From: Pantoea vagans
GTDB lineage: Bacteria; Pseudomonadota; Gammaproteobacteria; Enterobacterales; Enterobacteriaceae
DNA: 64,000 nt
NCBI RefSeq assembly: GCF_004792415.1
Contig: NZ_CP038853.1
Span: 682,001 to 746,000 of the forward strand
Direction: 5' to 3'
Both the position numbers and the translations under genes were made by a program. The notes under the pieces are model-generated. The model had not been told where the DNA came from. It searched no databases and saw only the letters and a program-made list of their open reading frames with translations. This document shows positions 26,117 through 36,197 of the stretch, piece by piece (the first letter of the stretch is position 1; every line of letters begins with the position of its first letter).

Positions 26117-27169
26117 GTGGGTATACGCATTCCCGTCACACTCGGCGCCATTGAACCTCTGGCCCTGACACCCTTTAAAGCTCAGAAAATTGCCCTGGTT
26201 TGTGAAGGCGGCGGTCAGCGCGGCATTTTCACCGCAGGGGTACTGGACGAATTTCAGCGCGCCCGATTCAATCCTTTTCAGCTGATGCTTGGCACCTCTG
26301 CCGGTGCACAAAATCTCTCTGCCTTTGTCTGTGGTCAGCCCGGCTACGCCCGTCGCGTGATTACTCGCTATACCACCAGTAAACTCTTTTTTGATCCGCT
26401 GCGCTTTGTGCGTGGCGGCAACCTGATTGACCTCGACTGGCTGATCGATATCACCCGCAGTGAATTTCCGCTGGCGATGAGCAGTGCGGAACAGCTGTTC
26501 TCCAGCGGTCGCGAGTTTTATATGTGCGCCTGCCGCAGCGACGACTATTCGCCCGGCTACTTTACGCCCACCGCCGACAACTGGCTGGATCTGATCAAAG
26601 CCTCCAGTGCCATTCCCGGTTTTTACCGGCTGGGCGTCAATCTGGAAGGGATCAGCTATCTCGATGGTGGCATTAGCGATGCGATTCCGGTGCGTGAAGC
26701 CGCCCGACGCGGGGCTGATACCATTGTGGTGATCCGCACGGTGCCATCGCAGATGTTCTACACCCCAAAATGGTTTAAACGGATGGAGCGCTGGCTCAGT
26801 ACTGGCGCGCTGCAGCCGATGATCAACGTGCTGAACAAGCATGAGCAGAGCTATCGGGAAATTCAGCAGTTTATCGAGAATCCGCCCGACGATTTGCGCA
26901 TTATCGAAATTTTTCCGCCGCACGTGCTGGCCAGCAGTGCCCTGGGCAGCCGGGTTGCCGCGCTGAATCAGGATTACCATCTGGGACGCCGCTGTGGTCG
27001 CTATTTCCTCGCCACGCTGGGCCAGTGGCTGAGCGATGCTGAACCGATGATCTCAGCGCGCATCGTCACCCCGCCTGCGCCGGTTGCCAATGCACCGGAT
27101 ACCCGATTGATTATCACGCCGCCGCTGGCGGACAATGATGCGGATTACGACAAAGGATCGCTGGCATGA
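26117..27169 (+). CDS. yjjU: Patatin-like phospholipase YjjU
   Basis: 350-residue serine acyl hydrolase. The patatin features are clear: oxyanion loop CEGGGQRGIF near residue 34, nucleophile serine in GTSAG near 58, and catalytic aspartate in YLDGGISDAIPV near 185. GTG start at 26117 with GAGGTT upstream. The stop overlaps the start of yjjV (ATGA), so they are coupled. The natural lipid substrate is not known. Confidence 0.9.
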   Translation: MGIRIPVTLGAIEPLALTPFKAQKIALVCEGGGQRGIFTAGVLDEFQRARFNPFQLMLGTSAGAQNLSAFVCGQPGYARRVITRYTTSKLFFDPLRFVRGGNLIDLDWLIDITRSEFPLAMSSAEQLFSSGREFYMCACRSDDYSPGYFTPTADNWLDLIKASSAIPGFYRLGVNLEGISYLDGGISDAIPVREAARRGADTIVVIRTVPSQMFYTPKWFKRMERWLSTGALQPMINVLNKHEQSYREIQQFIENPPDDLRIIEIFPPHVLASSALGSRVAALNQDYHLGRRCGRYFLATLGQWLSDAEPMISARIVTPPAPVANAPDTRLIITPPLADNDADYDKGSLA

Positions 27170-27963
27170 CGTTTATCGATACGCACTGTCATTTCGACTT
27201 TCCGCCTTTTGAAGGAAATGTTGCCGCCAGCCTGGCGCGCGCCGCGGAAGCGGGTGTAGAGAAGATTATCATCCCGGCGATCGATGCCAGCCGGTTTGAG
27301 CGCGTCTGCGCACTGGCTGCTGAACACCCGCCGCTTTACGCGGCGCTGGGCCTACACCCTATCGTCATTGAAAATCACCTTGAGGCGCATCTTGGACAGC
27401 TGGAAACCTTACTGCAACAGCGGCCACGTAAGCTGGTGGCGATCGGCGAGATCGGGCTGGATCTCTATCGCGACAATCCACAGTTTGATAAGCAGCAACG
27501 CTTTCTTGAAGCACAGCTGAAGCTGGCGAAACAGTATCAGCTGCCGGTGATCCTGCATTCGCGGCGCACCCATGACAAGCTGGCGCAGATTCTGCGTCGT
27601 CTCGATCTGCCGCGCCGTGGCGTGGTGCACGGTTTTGCGGGCAGCCTGCAGCAGGCGCAGGCCTTTATTAAGCTGGGTTATGCGATTGGCATTGGCGGGA
27701 CCATTACCTATGAACGCGCCAGCAAAACCCGTCAGACCGTAGCACAGCTGCCGCTCTCTTCACTGCTGCTGGAAACCGATGCACCCGATATGCCACTGCA
27801 GGGCTTTCAGGGCCAGCCAAACCGCCCGGAACGGGCGCGTCAGGTGTGGGAGGTACTCTGCAGCCTGCGAGAAGAGTCACCCGAAGAGATTGCCGATGCG
27901 CTGTGGCACAACAGTCAGAAGCTGTTCCAGCTCGATCCCGCTTTCCCGGCGCTGCGTAACTGA
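27166..27963 (+). CDS. yjjV: TatD family metal-dependent hydrolase YjjV
   Basis: 265-residue TatD-type metallohydrolase (barrel fold). Metal-binding motifs are present: FIDTHCHFDF at the N-terminus, GEIGLDLY near 95, VILHSRRTHD near 127, HGFAGS near 152 and LLETDAPDMP near 203. Family members act as nucleases or DNA-quality enzymes; the substrate of YjjV is not certain. E. coli has yjjW and yjjI between yjjV and deoC; they are absent here. Confidence 0.9.
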   Translation: MTFIDTHCHFDFPPFEGNVAASLARAAEAGVEKIIIPAIDASRFERVCALAAEHPPLYAALGLHPIVIENHLEAHLGQLETLLQQRPRKLVAIGEIGLDLYRDNPQFDKQQRFLEAQLKLAKQYQLPVILHSRRTHDKLAQILRRLDLPRRGVVHGFAGSLQQAQAFIKLGYAIGIGGTITYERASKTRQTVAQLPLSSLLLETDAPDMPLQGFQGQPNRPERARQVWEVLCSLREESPEEIADALWHNSQKLFQLDPAFPALRN

Positions 27964-27989
27964 CCAGATCTGCCTCATCTGCACTTAAA

Positions 27990-28005
27990 TGTGATAATAG
28001 TAACA
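27990..28005. promoter_or_regulatory. Candidate DeoR operator at deo P1
   Basis: TGTGATAATAGTAACA resembles the DeoR operator TGTTAGAATTCTAACA in its outer bases, with five of eight symmetric pairs. It lies 15 bases before a TATAAT at 28021-28026. In E. coli deo has two DeoR-controlled promoters; this would be the upstream one. Confidence 0.45.
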
Positions 28006-28020
28006 TTGGGCCGGCTGGCG

Positions 28021-28026
28021 TATAAT
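28021..28026 (+). promoter_or_regulatory. deoP1: Candidate deo P1 -10 box
   Basis: Perfect TATAAT downstream of the first candidate DeoR operator. No good -35 is seen, which would fit activator dependence. Confidence 0.45.
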
Positions 28027-28097
28027 GGCCATTAAACGCTGTTATCTGCGATTTAAGTCACAGTGATTGTGACGTAATTGCACCAATTTCTTATCCC

Positions 28098-28117
28098 TAT
28101 GTGACTACTGGCACATA
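28098..28117 (+). promoter_or_regulatory. CRP site at deo P2
   Basis: TGTGA (28100-28104), six bases, GCACA (28111-28115) with A and T flanks: nine of ten core matches to the CRP consensus. It lies just upstream of the P2 operator. A further symmetric GTCACA...TGTGAC at 28057-28073 has the reversed order and could be part of a CytR/CRP array. Confidence 0.65.
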
Positions 28118-28133
28118 TCAGGCCGCTTCTGAG

Positions 28134-28149
28134 TGTTATTATTATAACA
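28134..28149. promoter_or_regulatory. DeoR operator at deo P2
   Basis: TGTTATTATTATAACA, symmetric at seven of eight pairs, has the TGTTA...TAACA ends of the E. coli DeoR operator and overlaps the probable -10 region, as in E. coli. It is about 50 bases upstream of deoC. Confidence 0.7.
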
Positions 28150-28197
28150 TTCCGCCGGCAAGCCGGTGGGTTGCACCCCGATCCTTTGGAGAGCCTC

Positions 28198-28977
28198 ATG
28201 ACCGATATTAAACCTCTTGCCCTGCGCGCCCTGAAACTGATGGATTTAACCACCCTGAATGACGACGACACCGACGCAAAAGTGATCGCCCTGTGTCATC
28301 AGGCTAAATCTCCGGCAGGCAACACCGCCGCCATCTGTATCTATCCGCGCTTTATTCCGATTGCGCGTAAAACGCTGCGCGAGCAGGGTACGCCGGAGAT
28401 CCGCATCGCCACGGTGACCAACTTCCCGCACGGCAATGACGACATCGATATTGCACTGGCAGAGACCCGCGCCGCTATCGCCTACGGTGCGGATGAAGTG
28501 GATGTGGTCTTCCCGTACCGCGCGCTGATCGCCGGTAACAGCCAGGTTGGTTTCGATCTGGTGAAAGCCTGTAAAACCGCCTGTGCTGAAGCGGAGGTGC
28601 TCCTGAAAGTCATCATCGAAACCGGTGAGCTGAAAGAGGAAGCGCTGATCCGTCAGGCTTCTGAGATTGCTATCGACGCGGGTGCCGACTTCATTAAAAC
28701 CTCTACCGGTAAAGTGCCGGTCAACGCCACGCCAGAAGTGGCGCAGATCATGATGAATGTGATCCGTGATAAAGGCGTCAGCAAGGACGTTGGCTTTAAA
28801 CCGGCGGGCGGCGTGCGCACTGCTGAAGATGCCGCGATCTATCTGCAAATGGCAGAAGAGACGCTGGGTGCCGACTGGGCCGATGCGCGCCATTTCCGCT
28901 TTGGTGCATCTAGCCTGCTGGCGAGCCTGCTCAACACCCTGGGTCATGACAGCGACACCAGCAAAGCGGGTTACTGA
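28198..28977 (+). CDS. deoC: Deoxyribose-phosphate aldolase
   Basis: Class I aldolase that splits 2-deoxyribose 5-phosphate into glyceraldehyde 3-phosphate and acetaldehyde, the last step of deoxynucleoside breakdown. 259 residues. The Schiff-base lysine lies in [11 protein letters not shown] near residue 167, with the helper lysine in [10 protein letters not shown] near 201. ATG at 28198 follows TTTGGAGAG. First gene of deoCABD, under the regulatory sites just upstream. Confidence 0.96.
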   Translation: MTDIKPLALRALKLMDLTTLNDDDTDAKVIALCHQAKSPAGNTAAICIYPRFIPIARKTLREQGTPEIRIATVTNFPHGNDDIDIALAETRAAIAYGADEVDVVFPYRALIAGNSQVGFDLVKACKTACAEAEVLLKVIIETGELKEEALIRQASEIAIDAGADFIKTSTGKVPVNATPEVAQIMMNVIRDKGVSKDVGFKPAGGVRTAEDAAIYLQMAEETLGADWADARHFRFGASSLLASLLNTLGHDSDTSKAGY

Positions 28978-29039
28978 TCTTTCAGGCGGTCGCTGACCGC
29001 CTGTTCTCCATCCTGATTTCCCTGAACCAGGGGGCTACT

Positions 29040-30368
29040 TTGTTTCTGCCACAAGAAATTATTCGCAAAAAACGTGACGGCCAGGCGCTGACTGAAGAGG
29101 AGATTCGCTTCTTCATCAATGGCGTGCGCGATAACACCGTCTCGGAAGGTCAGATCGCCGCGCTGGCGATGACCATTTATTTCCACGACATGACGCTGCC
29201 GGAGCGGGTCGCGCTGACGATGGCGATGCGTGATTCCGGTACGGTGCTTAACTGGAAATCACTCAACCTTAACGGGCCGGTGGTGGATAAGCACTCGACT
29301 GGCGGTGTTGGCGATGTGACGTCGCTGATGTTAGGGCCGATGGTCGCCGCCTGCGGCGGATATGTGCCGATGATCTCCGGTCGTGGTCTGGGTCATACCG
29401 GCGGTACGCTGGATAAACTGGAAGCGATTCCGGGCTTCGATATCTTCCCCAGTGATGACCGTTTCCGCGACATCATTAAGCAGGTCGGTGTGGCGATTAT
29501 CGGCCAGACCAGCTCGCTGGCCCCGGCAGATAAACGCTTCTACGCGACGCGTGACATCACCGCCACCGTCGATTCTATTCCGCTGATCACCGCCTCGATT
29601 CTGGCCAAGAAACTGGCAGAAGGGCTGGATGCGCTGGTGATGGATGTCAAAGTGGGTTCCGGCGCATTTATGCCAACCTATGAAGCCTCAGAAAGTCTGG
29701 CGCAGTCGATTGTTGGCGTTGCCAACGGCGCAGGCTGCCAGACCACCGCGCTGCTGACGGACATGAACCAGGTACTTGCCTCGTCAGCCGGTAACGCGCT
29801 GGAAGTGCGCGAAGCGGTGCGCTTCCTGACCGGTGAACAGCGGAATCCGCGCCTGCTGGAAGTGACGCTGGCGCTCTGTAGCGAAATGCTGATCTCCGGT
29901 AAACTCTCCGCCAGCGACGCCGACGCGCGTCAGAAGCTGATGACGGTGCTGGATAACGGTAAGGCGGCTGAGGTGTTTGGCCGCATGGTCGCTGCCCAGC
30001 AGGGACCGGCTGATTTCGTCGAACGCTACGACGCTTATCTGCCCGCGCCAATGCTGAGCAAACCGGTCTATGCCGACCAGCCAGGCATCGTCAGCAGCAT
30101 GGATACCCGTGCGCTGGGTATGGCGGTCGTCGCGATGGGCGGCGGACGTCAGCGCGCCAGCGACAGCATCGATTACAGCGTCGGCTTCAGCGAAATGATC
30201 ACCCTGGGCGAACGTGCCGATGCGCAGCGTCCGCTGGCGATGATTCACGCCAGCAGCGAAGACAAATGGCAGCAGGCCGCCGCAGCGGTTAAAGCGGCGC
30301 TGGTGCTCGGGGATTCCGCCCCGGCTGAGACGCCGGTCGTCTATCGCCGTGTGAGCGATCTCAGCTAA
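29040..30368 (+). CDS. deoA: Thymidine phosphorylase
   Basis: Converts thymidine and phosphate to thymine and 2-deoxyribose 1-phosphate. 442 residues. The phosphate-binding signature is in [16 protein letters not shown] near 84, followed by [15 protein letters not shown]. The start is TTG at 29040, giving [15 protein letters not shown]. coli deoA also uses TTG. The gene lies 62 bases after deoC. Confidence 0.96.
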   Translation: MFLPQEIIRKKRDGQALTEEEIRFFINGVRDNTVSEGQIAALAMTIYFHDMTLPERVALTMAMRDSGTVLNWKSLNLNGPVVDKHSTGGVGDVTSLMLGPMVAACGGYVPMISGRGLGHTGGTLDKLEAIPGFDIFPSDDRFRDIIKQVGVAIIGQTSSLAPADKRFYATRDITATVDSIPLITASILAKKLAEGLDALVMDVKVGSGAFMPTYEASESLAQSIVGVANGAGCQTTALLTDMNQVLASSAGNALEVREAVRFLTGEQRNPRLLEVTLALCSEMLISGKLSASDADARQKLMTVLDNGKAAEVFGRMVAAQQGPADFVERYDAYLPAPMLSKPVYADQPGIVSSMDTRALGMAVVAMGGGRQRASDSIDYSVGFSEMITLGERADAQRPLAMIHASSEDKWQQAAAAVKAALVLGDSAPAETPVVYRRVSDLS

Positions 30369-30463
30369 CTGACCAGTAACCGGTGCCAGCCGCGATGCAT
30401 TCGGGTATACTGATCTGATCGCTTTTTTTTGACTTGTCACGCGCCAATGCGCAGGAGACTTGC

Positions 30464-31687
30464 ATGAAACGTGCTTTTATTATGGTTCTCGATTCCTTTG
30501 GAATTGGCTCCAGTAAAGATGCCGATAAATTCGGCGACGCAGGTTCAGATACCCTGGGTCATATCGCCGAAGCCTGTTTTAAAGGTGAAGCAGACAAGGG
30601 ACGTAAAGGTCCACTGCATCTGCCTAATCTCACCGCGCTGGGGCTGGGTAAAGCCGCCGAGCTGTCGACCGGCCGCTTCCCGGCGGGTCTGGATCCTGAA
30701 GCGAAGATCACCGGCGCGTACGCTTACGCCAGTGAGCTTTCGTCAGGTAAAGATACGCCGTCAGGCCACTGGGAGATCGCCGGTGTGCCGGTGCTGTTTG
30801 ACTGGGGCTACTTCAGCGACAAAGAGAACAGCTTCCCGCAGGAACTGCTGGACAAGCTGGTAGCGCGCGCAGACCTGCCGGGCTATCTCGGTAACTGCCA
30901 CTCTTCAGGTACGGTGATCCTCGACCAGCTGGGCGAAGAGCATATGAAAACCGGCAAGCCGATTTTCTACACCTCTGCGGACTCCGTATTCCAGATCGCC
31001 TGTCATGAAGAGACCTTTGGTCTTGAGCGGCTCTATGCGCTGTGCGAAATTGCCCGTGAAGAGCTGACCGAAGGGGGTTACAACATTGGCCGCGTGATCG
31101 CCCGTCCGTTTGTGGGTGACAAAGCGGGTCAGTTTGAGCGTACCGGTAACCGTCACGATCTGGCGGTCGAGCCGCCATCCGCCACCATGCTGAAAAAGCT
31201 GGTGGATGAGAAGGGCGGTCATGTGATCTCCGTGGGTAAAATCGCCGATATCTATGCTGAGCAGGGCATTACCAAAAAGGTCAAAGCGACCGGTCTGGAT
31301 GCGCTGTTTGACGCGACGATTCAGGAGATGAAAACCGCGCCGGATCAGGCGATTGTGTTCACCAACTTCGTTGATTTCGACTCCACCTGGGGACATCGCC
31401 GTGATGTCGCCGGTTATGCGGGCGGGCTGGAGCTGTTTGACCGTCGTCTGCCTGAGCTGATGGAACTGGTTGGCGAAGATGACATCCTGATCCTGACCGC
31501 TGACCACGGCTGTGATCCGACCTGGGAAGGCACCGAACATACGCGTGAGCACATTCCGATTCTGATCTACGGACCGAAAGTGGAGCCGGGTTCACTGGGA
31601 TACCGCGAGACTTTCGCTGATATTGGTCAGACAATTGCACACTATTTTGGCCTGTCCGAGATGGACTATGGCAAGAACATGCTGTAA
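30464..31687 (+). CDS. deoB: Phosphopentomutase
   Basis: Manganese-dependent mutase of the alkaline-phosphatase superfamily that interconverts (deoxy)ribose 1- and 5-phosphate. 407 residues. Metal and active-site motifs: [11 protein letters not shown] near 10, [11 protein letters not shown] near 95 (phosphorylated threonine), and [10 protein letters not shown] near 343. ATG at 30464 with AGGAG 8 bases upstream; the in-frame ATG ten codons earlier lacks a site. Confidence 0.96.
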   Translation: MKRAFIMVLDSFGIGSSKDADKFGDAGSDTLGHIAEACFKGEADKGRKGPLHLPNLTALGLGKAAELSTGRFPAGLDPEAKITGAYAYASELSSGKDTPSGHWEIAGVPVLFDWGYFSDKENSFPQELLDKLVARADLPGYLGNCHSSGTVILDQLGEEHMKTGKPIFYTSADSVFQIACHEETFGLERLYALCEIAREELTEGGYNIGRVIARPFVGDKAGQFERTGNRHDLAVEPPSATMLKKLVDEKGGHVISVGKIADIYAEQGITKKVKATGLDALFDATIQEMKTAPDQAIVFTNFVDFDSTWGHRRDVAGYAGGLELFDRRLPELMELVGEDDILILTADHGCDPTWEGTEHTREHIPILIYGPKVEPGSLGYRETFADIGQTIAHYFGLSEMDYGKNML

Positions 31688-31713
31688 ATCAGCAATTTAA
31701 TAAGGATTAAACA

Positions 31714-32427
31714 ATGGCAACCCCTCATATTAATGCTGAAATGGGTGATTTCGCAGACGTCGTACTGATGCCTGGCGATCCGCTGCGCGCAAAACACATC
31801 GCAGAGACCTTCCTGGAAAATGCGGTCGAAGTGAACAACGTGCGCGGCATGCTGGGCTACACCGGCACCTACAAAGGCCGTAAAGTCTCTGTAATGGGTC
31901 ACGGAATGGGTATCCCTTCCTGCTCCATCTACACCAAAGAGCTGATCACGGACTTCGGCGTTAAGAAGATCATCCGTGTCGGCTCCTGCGGTGCCGTACG
32001 CCCTGATGTAAAACTGCGTGATATCGTGATCGGTATGGGTGCCTGCACCGATTCCAAAGTGAACCGTATGCGTTTCAAAGATCACGACTTCGCAGCGATT
32101 GCTGACTTCGACATGGTGCGTAACGCGGTTGATGCGGCGAAAAACCTGGGTGTTGAAGCGCGCGTGGGTAACATCTTCTCTGCCGATCTCTTCTACACGC
32201 CGGATCCGCAGATGTTCGACGTAATGGAAAAATATGGCATCCTCGGCGTTGAAATGGAAGCCGCAGGTATCTACGGTGTGGCTGCTGAGTTCGGTGCGAA
32301 AGCGCTGACCATCTGTACCGTATCAGACCATATCCGTACGCACGAGCAGACCACTGCTGCTGAGCGTCAGACAACCTTCAACGACATGATCAAGATTGCG
32401 CTGGAGTCTGTCCTGCTGGGTGATTAA
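31714..32427 (+). CDS. deoD: Purine nucleoside phosphorylase
   Basis: Hexameric enzyme that cleaves purine (deoxy)nucleosides with phosphate. 237 residues. Landmarks: [15 protein letters not shown] near 20, GHGMGIPS near 63, RVGSCGAV near 87, and [16 protein letters not shown] near 180 with the nucleoside-binding Met/Glu pair. Aspartate 204 type residue is in [11 protein letters not shown]. Last gene of the deo operon, 26 bases after deoB and followed by a terminator. Confidence 0.96.
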   Translation: MATPHINAEMGDFADVVLMPGDPLRAKHIAETFLENAVEVNNVRGMLGYTGTYKGRKVSVMGHGMGIPSCSIYTKELITDFGVKKIIRVGSCGAVRPDVKLRDIVIGMGACTDSKVNRMRFKDHDFAAIADFDMVRNAVDAAKNLGVEARVGNIFSADLFYTPDPQMFDVMEKYGILGVEMEAAGIYGVAAEFGAKALTICTVSDHIRTHEQTTAAERQTTFNDMIKIALESVLLGD

Positions 32428-32473
32428 TCCGTGCGGCGGGTGACGATTCCCGCCTGCTGCCCGATCGCCTGTT

Positions 32474-32499
32474 CAGATCCTCCTTAACCGGAGGATCTG
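32474..32499 (+). terminator. Terminator hairpin after deoD
   Basis: Perfect 10-bp arms CAGATCCTCC and GGAGGATCTG around a 6-base loop, followed by AGTTT. Ends the deo operon. Confidence 0.7.
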
Positions 32500-32648
32500 A
32501 GTTTCCCGCCTCGCTTTCCCGGTAACATTCACATCAAATGACACACTTTTGCCGAGGCTTGTGCATCTTCGCGCTGGCACGCCTGCGATCGCGCTTTATC
32601 ATAGTGTGCAATAACAGATAATAATTAGTCGCCTGATAATGCCCCCTG

Positions 32649-34520
32649 ATGAACTTTCGTAACTTCGATGCTGAAGAGAAGCTGTTTGCCCGTCGCGCCG
32701 CAATCGCCTTTGCTCTGGTCTGTCTCTGTTTCACTATTCTTGGCGTAAACCTTTTCCGCTTACAGGTGCGCGACCATGCCTACTACCAGACGCGCTCCAA
32801 CCAGAACGACATCAAGATGATCCCCATCGCCCCGACGCGCGGGCTGATTTATGACCGCAACGGTATTCCGCTGGTGCGGAACGTCAGCTGGTACGCCATC
32901 ACGCTGACGCCTTATAAAATTGACGATATGAACGCCACGCTGCGGGCGCTGACGCCGATCGTAAATCTGACACCCGATGAGATTGACACCTTCCGCCGTG
33001 CGCTGAAGCAGACCAGTCGTTACAAGCCGGTCGTGCTGAAAGAGGAGCTGACCGAAGAGCAGGTTGCCCGCTTTGCGGTCAATCAGTTCCGCTTCACCGG
33101 TGCCAGCATTGAGACCTACCAGGATCGTGAATATCCCTATGGGGCCGATCTGGCCCATGTGATTGGTTATGTCTCGAAAATCAACGATAACGACTACAAA
33201 CGGCTGAATGCGGAAGGTATCGCCGAAAACTATGCGGCTGACCACAACATCGGCAAGCAGGGGATTGAGGGCTATTACGAGGCGCTGTTGCATGGCAAGC
33301 CGGGCTATCAGGAAGTAGAAGTGGATAACCATGGCCGCATTGTGCGGGTGCTGAAAGAGGTGCCGCCGGTGGCGGGTAAAAACCTGACGCTGACGCTGGA
33401 TCTGCATCTGCAACAGTATGTGGAGAGCCTGCTGGCCGGGCAGCGTGCGGCGCTGCTGATTGAAGATCCGCACGACGGCTCCGTGCTGGCGATGGTCTCC
33501 AGCCCCAGCTACGACCCGAATCCGTTTGTGAAAGGTATCAGCTATCAGGCTTACAAAAAGCTGCTGCAGGATAAAGACCTGCCGCTGATTAACCGCGTCA
33601 CGCAGGGACTCTATCCGCCCGCCTCGACGGTGAAGCCTTATATGGCGATGTCGGCGCTGCTGACCCATGTGATTACGCCACAGTCGCAGTTCTTTGGTGC
33701 GCCGACCTGGACTTTACCGGGCACGGACCGGCGCTATCGCGACTGGAAGAAAACCGGGCACGGCATGCTGGATGTCACTCGCGCGATAGAAGAGTCTGCC
33801 GACACCTTCTTCTATCAGGTGGCTTTCATGATGGGCATTGACCGGATTCACACCATGCTCAGCCAGTTTGGCTACGGCAAATCGACCGGCATCGACCTGA
33901 ATGAGGAGTACAACGGCTTACTGCCAAGCCGTGAGTGGAAGCAGAAGGTGCATAAAAAGCCATGGTATCAGGGCGATACGGTTTCAGTAGGCATTGGTCA
34001 GGGCTACTGGATTGCGACGCCGATTCAGATGGTGAAAGCGATGGTCGCGCTGATTAACAATGGTCGGGTCATCGCACCGCATCTGCTGGAGAAAACTCAG
34101 CGCGGCACCCTGGTGGAAAACTACCATCCACAACAGCACGAGGCGCAGATTGGCGATCCTCACTCACCGTACTGGTCGCTGGTGCGTCACGCGATGTTTG
34201 GCATGGCTAACGCGCCTAACGGCACCGGTTATAAATATTTCCATACCGCACCTTATGGCATCGCGGCGAAAAGCGGGACGTCGCAGGTGTTCAGCCTGCG
34301 TCAGAACCAGACTTATAACGCGAAGATGATCCCGGTGCGGCTGCGTGACCATATCTTCTACACCGCCTTTGCACCGTTTAATGACCCGAAAGTGGCGGTG
34401 GCGTTAATTCTGGAGAATGGTGGCGGGGAAGGGGTAACGGCTGCGCCCGTGATGCGGGATATTCTGGACCATATCTTTATCCCGCCGGTGCCAGAAGCAC
34501 CCGCTCAGGCCACACCGTAA
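32649..34520 (+). CDS. Penicillin-binding protein 2 paralogue (class B PBP)
   Basis: Inner-membrane transpeptidase of the PBP2 (MrdA) family, 623 residues. A single N-terminal membrane helix (about 20-42) is followed by the pedestal domain (NDIKMIPIAPTRGLIYDRNG) and the transpeptidase domain with its three motifs: STVK near 327, SAD near 382 and KSGT near 540. All catalytic residues are present. It stands alone after deoD rather than with rodA, rlmH and rsfS, the usual mrdA setting, so I take it as a second PBP2, comparable in idea to Salmonella PBP2sal. That this is a paralogue is inference from position only. Confidence 0.88.
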   Translation: MNFRNFDAEEKLFARRAAIAFALVCLCFTILGVNLFRLQVRDHAYYQTRSNQNDIKMIPIAPTRGLIYDRNGIPLVRNVSWYAITLTPYKIDDMNATLRALTPIVNLTPDEIDTFRRALKQTSRYKPVVLKEELTEEQVARFAVNQFRFTGASIETYQDREYPYGADLAHVIGYVSKINDNDYKRLNAEGIAENYAADHNIGKQGIEGYYEALLHGKPGYQEVEVDNHGRIVRVLKEVPPVAGKNLTLTLDLHLQQYVESLLAGQRAALLIEDPHDGSVLAMVSSPSYDPNPFVKGISYQAYKKLLQDKDLPLINRVTQGLYPPASTVKPYMAMSALLTHVITPQSQFFGAPTWTLPGTDRRYRDWKKTGHGMLDVTRAIEESADTFFYQVAFMMGIDRIHTMLSQFGYGKSTGIDLNEEYNGLLPSREWKQKVHKKPWYQGDTVSVGIGQGYWIATPIQMVKAMVALINNGRVIAPHLLEKTQRGTLVENYHPQQHEAQIGDPHSPYWSLVRHAMFGMANAPNGTGYKYFHTAPYGIAAKSGTSQVFSLRQNQTYNAKMIPVRLRDHIFYTAFAPFNDPKVAVALILENGGGEGVTAAPVMRDILDHIFIPPVPEAPAQATP

Positions 34521-34524
34521 AAAA

Positions 34525-34540
34525 GGGGGCGAAGGCCCCC
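34525..34540 (-). terminator. Terminator of the BdlA-like gene (minus strand)
   Basis: GGGGGC and GCCCCC arms (34525-34530 and 34535-34540) with a 4-base loop. Read on the minus strand the stem is followed by a run of six T. It lies 9 bases past the end of the BdlA-like gene and 5 bases past the PBP2 stop, so it may serve both. Confidence 0.75.
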
Positions 34541-34548
34541 GCAGAGCA

Positions 34549-35868
34549 TCAGACTTTAAGCGTTTTAGTGACCTGTCCGATGGCGCGCACCACGTCCGTT
34601 GCGCCTTCACGGATTTCTGCAATCACGCCGCCCGCCTCCTGAGCCAGCTGTACGCCCTGGTCGGCACGTTTCAGGTTCGACTCAATACCTTTCAGCGCCC
34701 GGCTCGCCAGCAGATGATTTTGCTGAATCCGGTTTTCAATGTCGGTAGTGGCGCGGTTAATGTTGGCTGCCAGCGTGCGGACTTCGTTAGCCACCACCGC
34801 AAAGCTGCGGCCATGGGTGCCGGCCCGCGCTGCTTCAATGGCGGCATTCAGCGCCAGCAGGTTGGTCTGATCGGCGATCCGGCGAATACCTTCCACAATC
34901 GCCCCGATACGATCGGAAGACTCACTCAGGCCGGTAATATCCCCGGAGATCCCCTGCAGTTCACCCGCCAGCGCATTCATGGTCTCCACGCTGCTGGCGA
35001 TCACATCGGCACCCAGCTTTGTGCTTTCATCCGTTTGCAGCGCGGTGTGATAAGCCCGTTGTGCCGCATCATGCTCCTGCTGATTCTTTTCTACCTGTGC
35101 GGTCACATCCGTGGCGAATTTGACGATTTTGTAGAGCCGGCCCTGTTCGTCAAATACCGGATTGTAGGTGGCGCGCAGCCAGACCGTCTCGCCCCGTTTA
35201 TTTACCCGGGCAAACTGACCCGAGACAAATTCACCCCGGTTCAGTTGCTGCCAGAACTCGCTATATTCGCGGCTGTCGCGCACAGCCTGCGAACAGAAAC
35301 GACTGTGGTGGATCCCTTCTACCTCCTCACGACGGTAGCCCATGGTTTTCAGAAAATTGTCGTTGGCTTTCAGCACTTCACCTTTGAGGTTAAAGGCGAT
35401 GACCGCCATCGACCGTTCAATGGCGGTGGTAATGGCGCGCTGCTCCTGGGCATCGTTGATATGGCCCGTAATGTCGGTGGCCAGTTTGACGATTTTAATC
35501 ACCCGGCCATGGCGGTTCTGCACCGGCACATAGTTGGCTTCCAGCCAAATCGGGCGGCTGTTTTTCGCCATGCGCAGAAATTTATCGCTGAAGCTTTCGC
35601 CCCGGTTCAGCCGCAGCCAGAAGTCCTGATAGTCCCGCGACTGAAGCTGTTCCGGCGTGCAAAAAAGGCTGTGGTGCTGGCCTTCAATCTCCGCCAGCGT
35701 GTAGCCCATGCGCGCCAGAAACAGCGCATTGGCGCTGAGAATGGTGCCATCGGAGGAGAATTCAATCATGGCAATGGAGCCGTGGAGCGAGCTCAGCGTG
35801 GCCGCTGAGTGAGCCCGCTTCTGCCAGCCGTGGCGTGAAGCGATACCTGATGTAATGGTGGAAAACAT
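34549..35868 (-). CDS. Soluble PAS-PAS methyl-accepting protein, BdlA-like
   Basis: 439-residue signalling protein without membrane segments. Two PAS domains (about 30-130 and 150-255) have the heme- or flavin-type pattern [24 protein letters not shown] and [25 protein letters not shown] short methyl-accepting/signalling domain follows (about 260-439) with the highly conserved hairpin tip [18 protein letters not shown] and [12 protein letters not shown]. This layout is that of Pseudomonas BdlA, which controls biofilm dispersal together with cyclic-di-GMP enzymes. The call is by domain order; equivalence of function is inference. Transcribed towards the PBP2 paralogue. Confidence 0.83.
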   Translation of the reverse strand: MFSTITSGIASRHGWQKRAHSAATLSSLHGSIAMIEFSSDGTILSANALFLARMGYTLAEIEGQHHSLFCTPEQLQSRDYQDFWLRLNRGESFSDKFLRMAKNSRPIWLEANYVPVQNRHGRVIKIVKLATDITGHINDAQEQRAITTAIERSMAVIAFNLKGEVLKANDNFLKTMGYRREEVEGIHHSRFCSQAVRDSREYSEFWQQLNRGEFVSGQFARVNKRGETVWLRATYNPVFDEQGRLYKIVKFATDVTAQVEKNQQEHDAAQRAYHTALQTDESTKLGADVIASSVETMNALAGELQGISGDITGLSESSDRIGAIVEGIRRIADQTNLLALNAAIEAARAGTHGRSFAVVANEVRTLAANINRATTDIENRIQQNHLLASRALKGIESNLKRADQGVQLAQEAGGVIAEIREGATDVVRAIGQVTKTLKV

Positions 35869-36051
35869 GGCGATCCTTATTATTAGTGTTGGTCTCGCCT
35901 CCTATATCGGCAAAATCGCGGCACAATGGAGCCTTTACCGCTCCGCTGACTAAAATTTATCCGGCCAGACGCGAGATTTTTGCGCCGGGTCAAACCCGAT
36001 ATTTGAGTTGATGGAAAAGCCGTCAGTCGATGTGATTTTGGTGAAAAGCGT

Positions 36052-36080
36052 TTGACGCTGCCGGGCCGCTTTGGTTTAAT
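36052..36080 (+). promoter_or_regulatory. Promoter of tRNA-Phe
   Basis: TTGACG (-35, 36052-36057), a 17-base spacer and TTTAAT (-10, 36075-36080). The GC-rich discriminator GCGCCCC that follows is typical of stringently controlled stable-RNA promoters. Confidence 0.75.
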
Positions 36081-36090
36081 GCGCCCCGTT

Positions 36091-36166
36091 GCCCGAATAG
36101 CTCAGTCGGTAGAGCAGGGGATTGAAAATCCCCGTGTCCCTGGTTCGATTCCGGGTTCGGGCACCA
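36091..36166 (+). tRNA. pheV: tRNA-Phe (GAA)
   Basis: 76-nt cloverleaf with encoded CCA end. The acceptor stem pairs GCCCGAA with TTCGGGC; D arm GCTC/GAGC; anticodon stem-loop centred on GAA; T arm with GGTTCGATTCC. A terminator follows within 10 bases, so it is a single-gene transcript. The symbol is by analogy with E. coli pheU/pheV. Confidence 0.97.
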
Positions 36167-36175
36167 TATTTAAAG

Positions 36176-36197
36176 AACCCGCCTCTGGCGGGTTTTT
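36176..36197 (+). terminator. Terminator of tRNA-Phe
   Basis: AACCCGCC and GGCGGGTT arms with a TCT loop, followed by three more T: a textbook intrinsic terminator. Confidence 0.85.
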
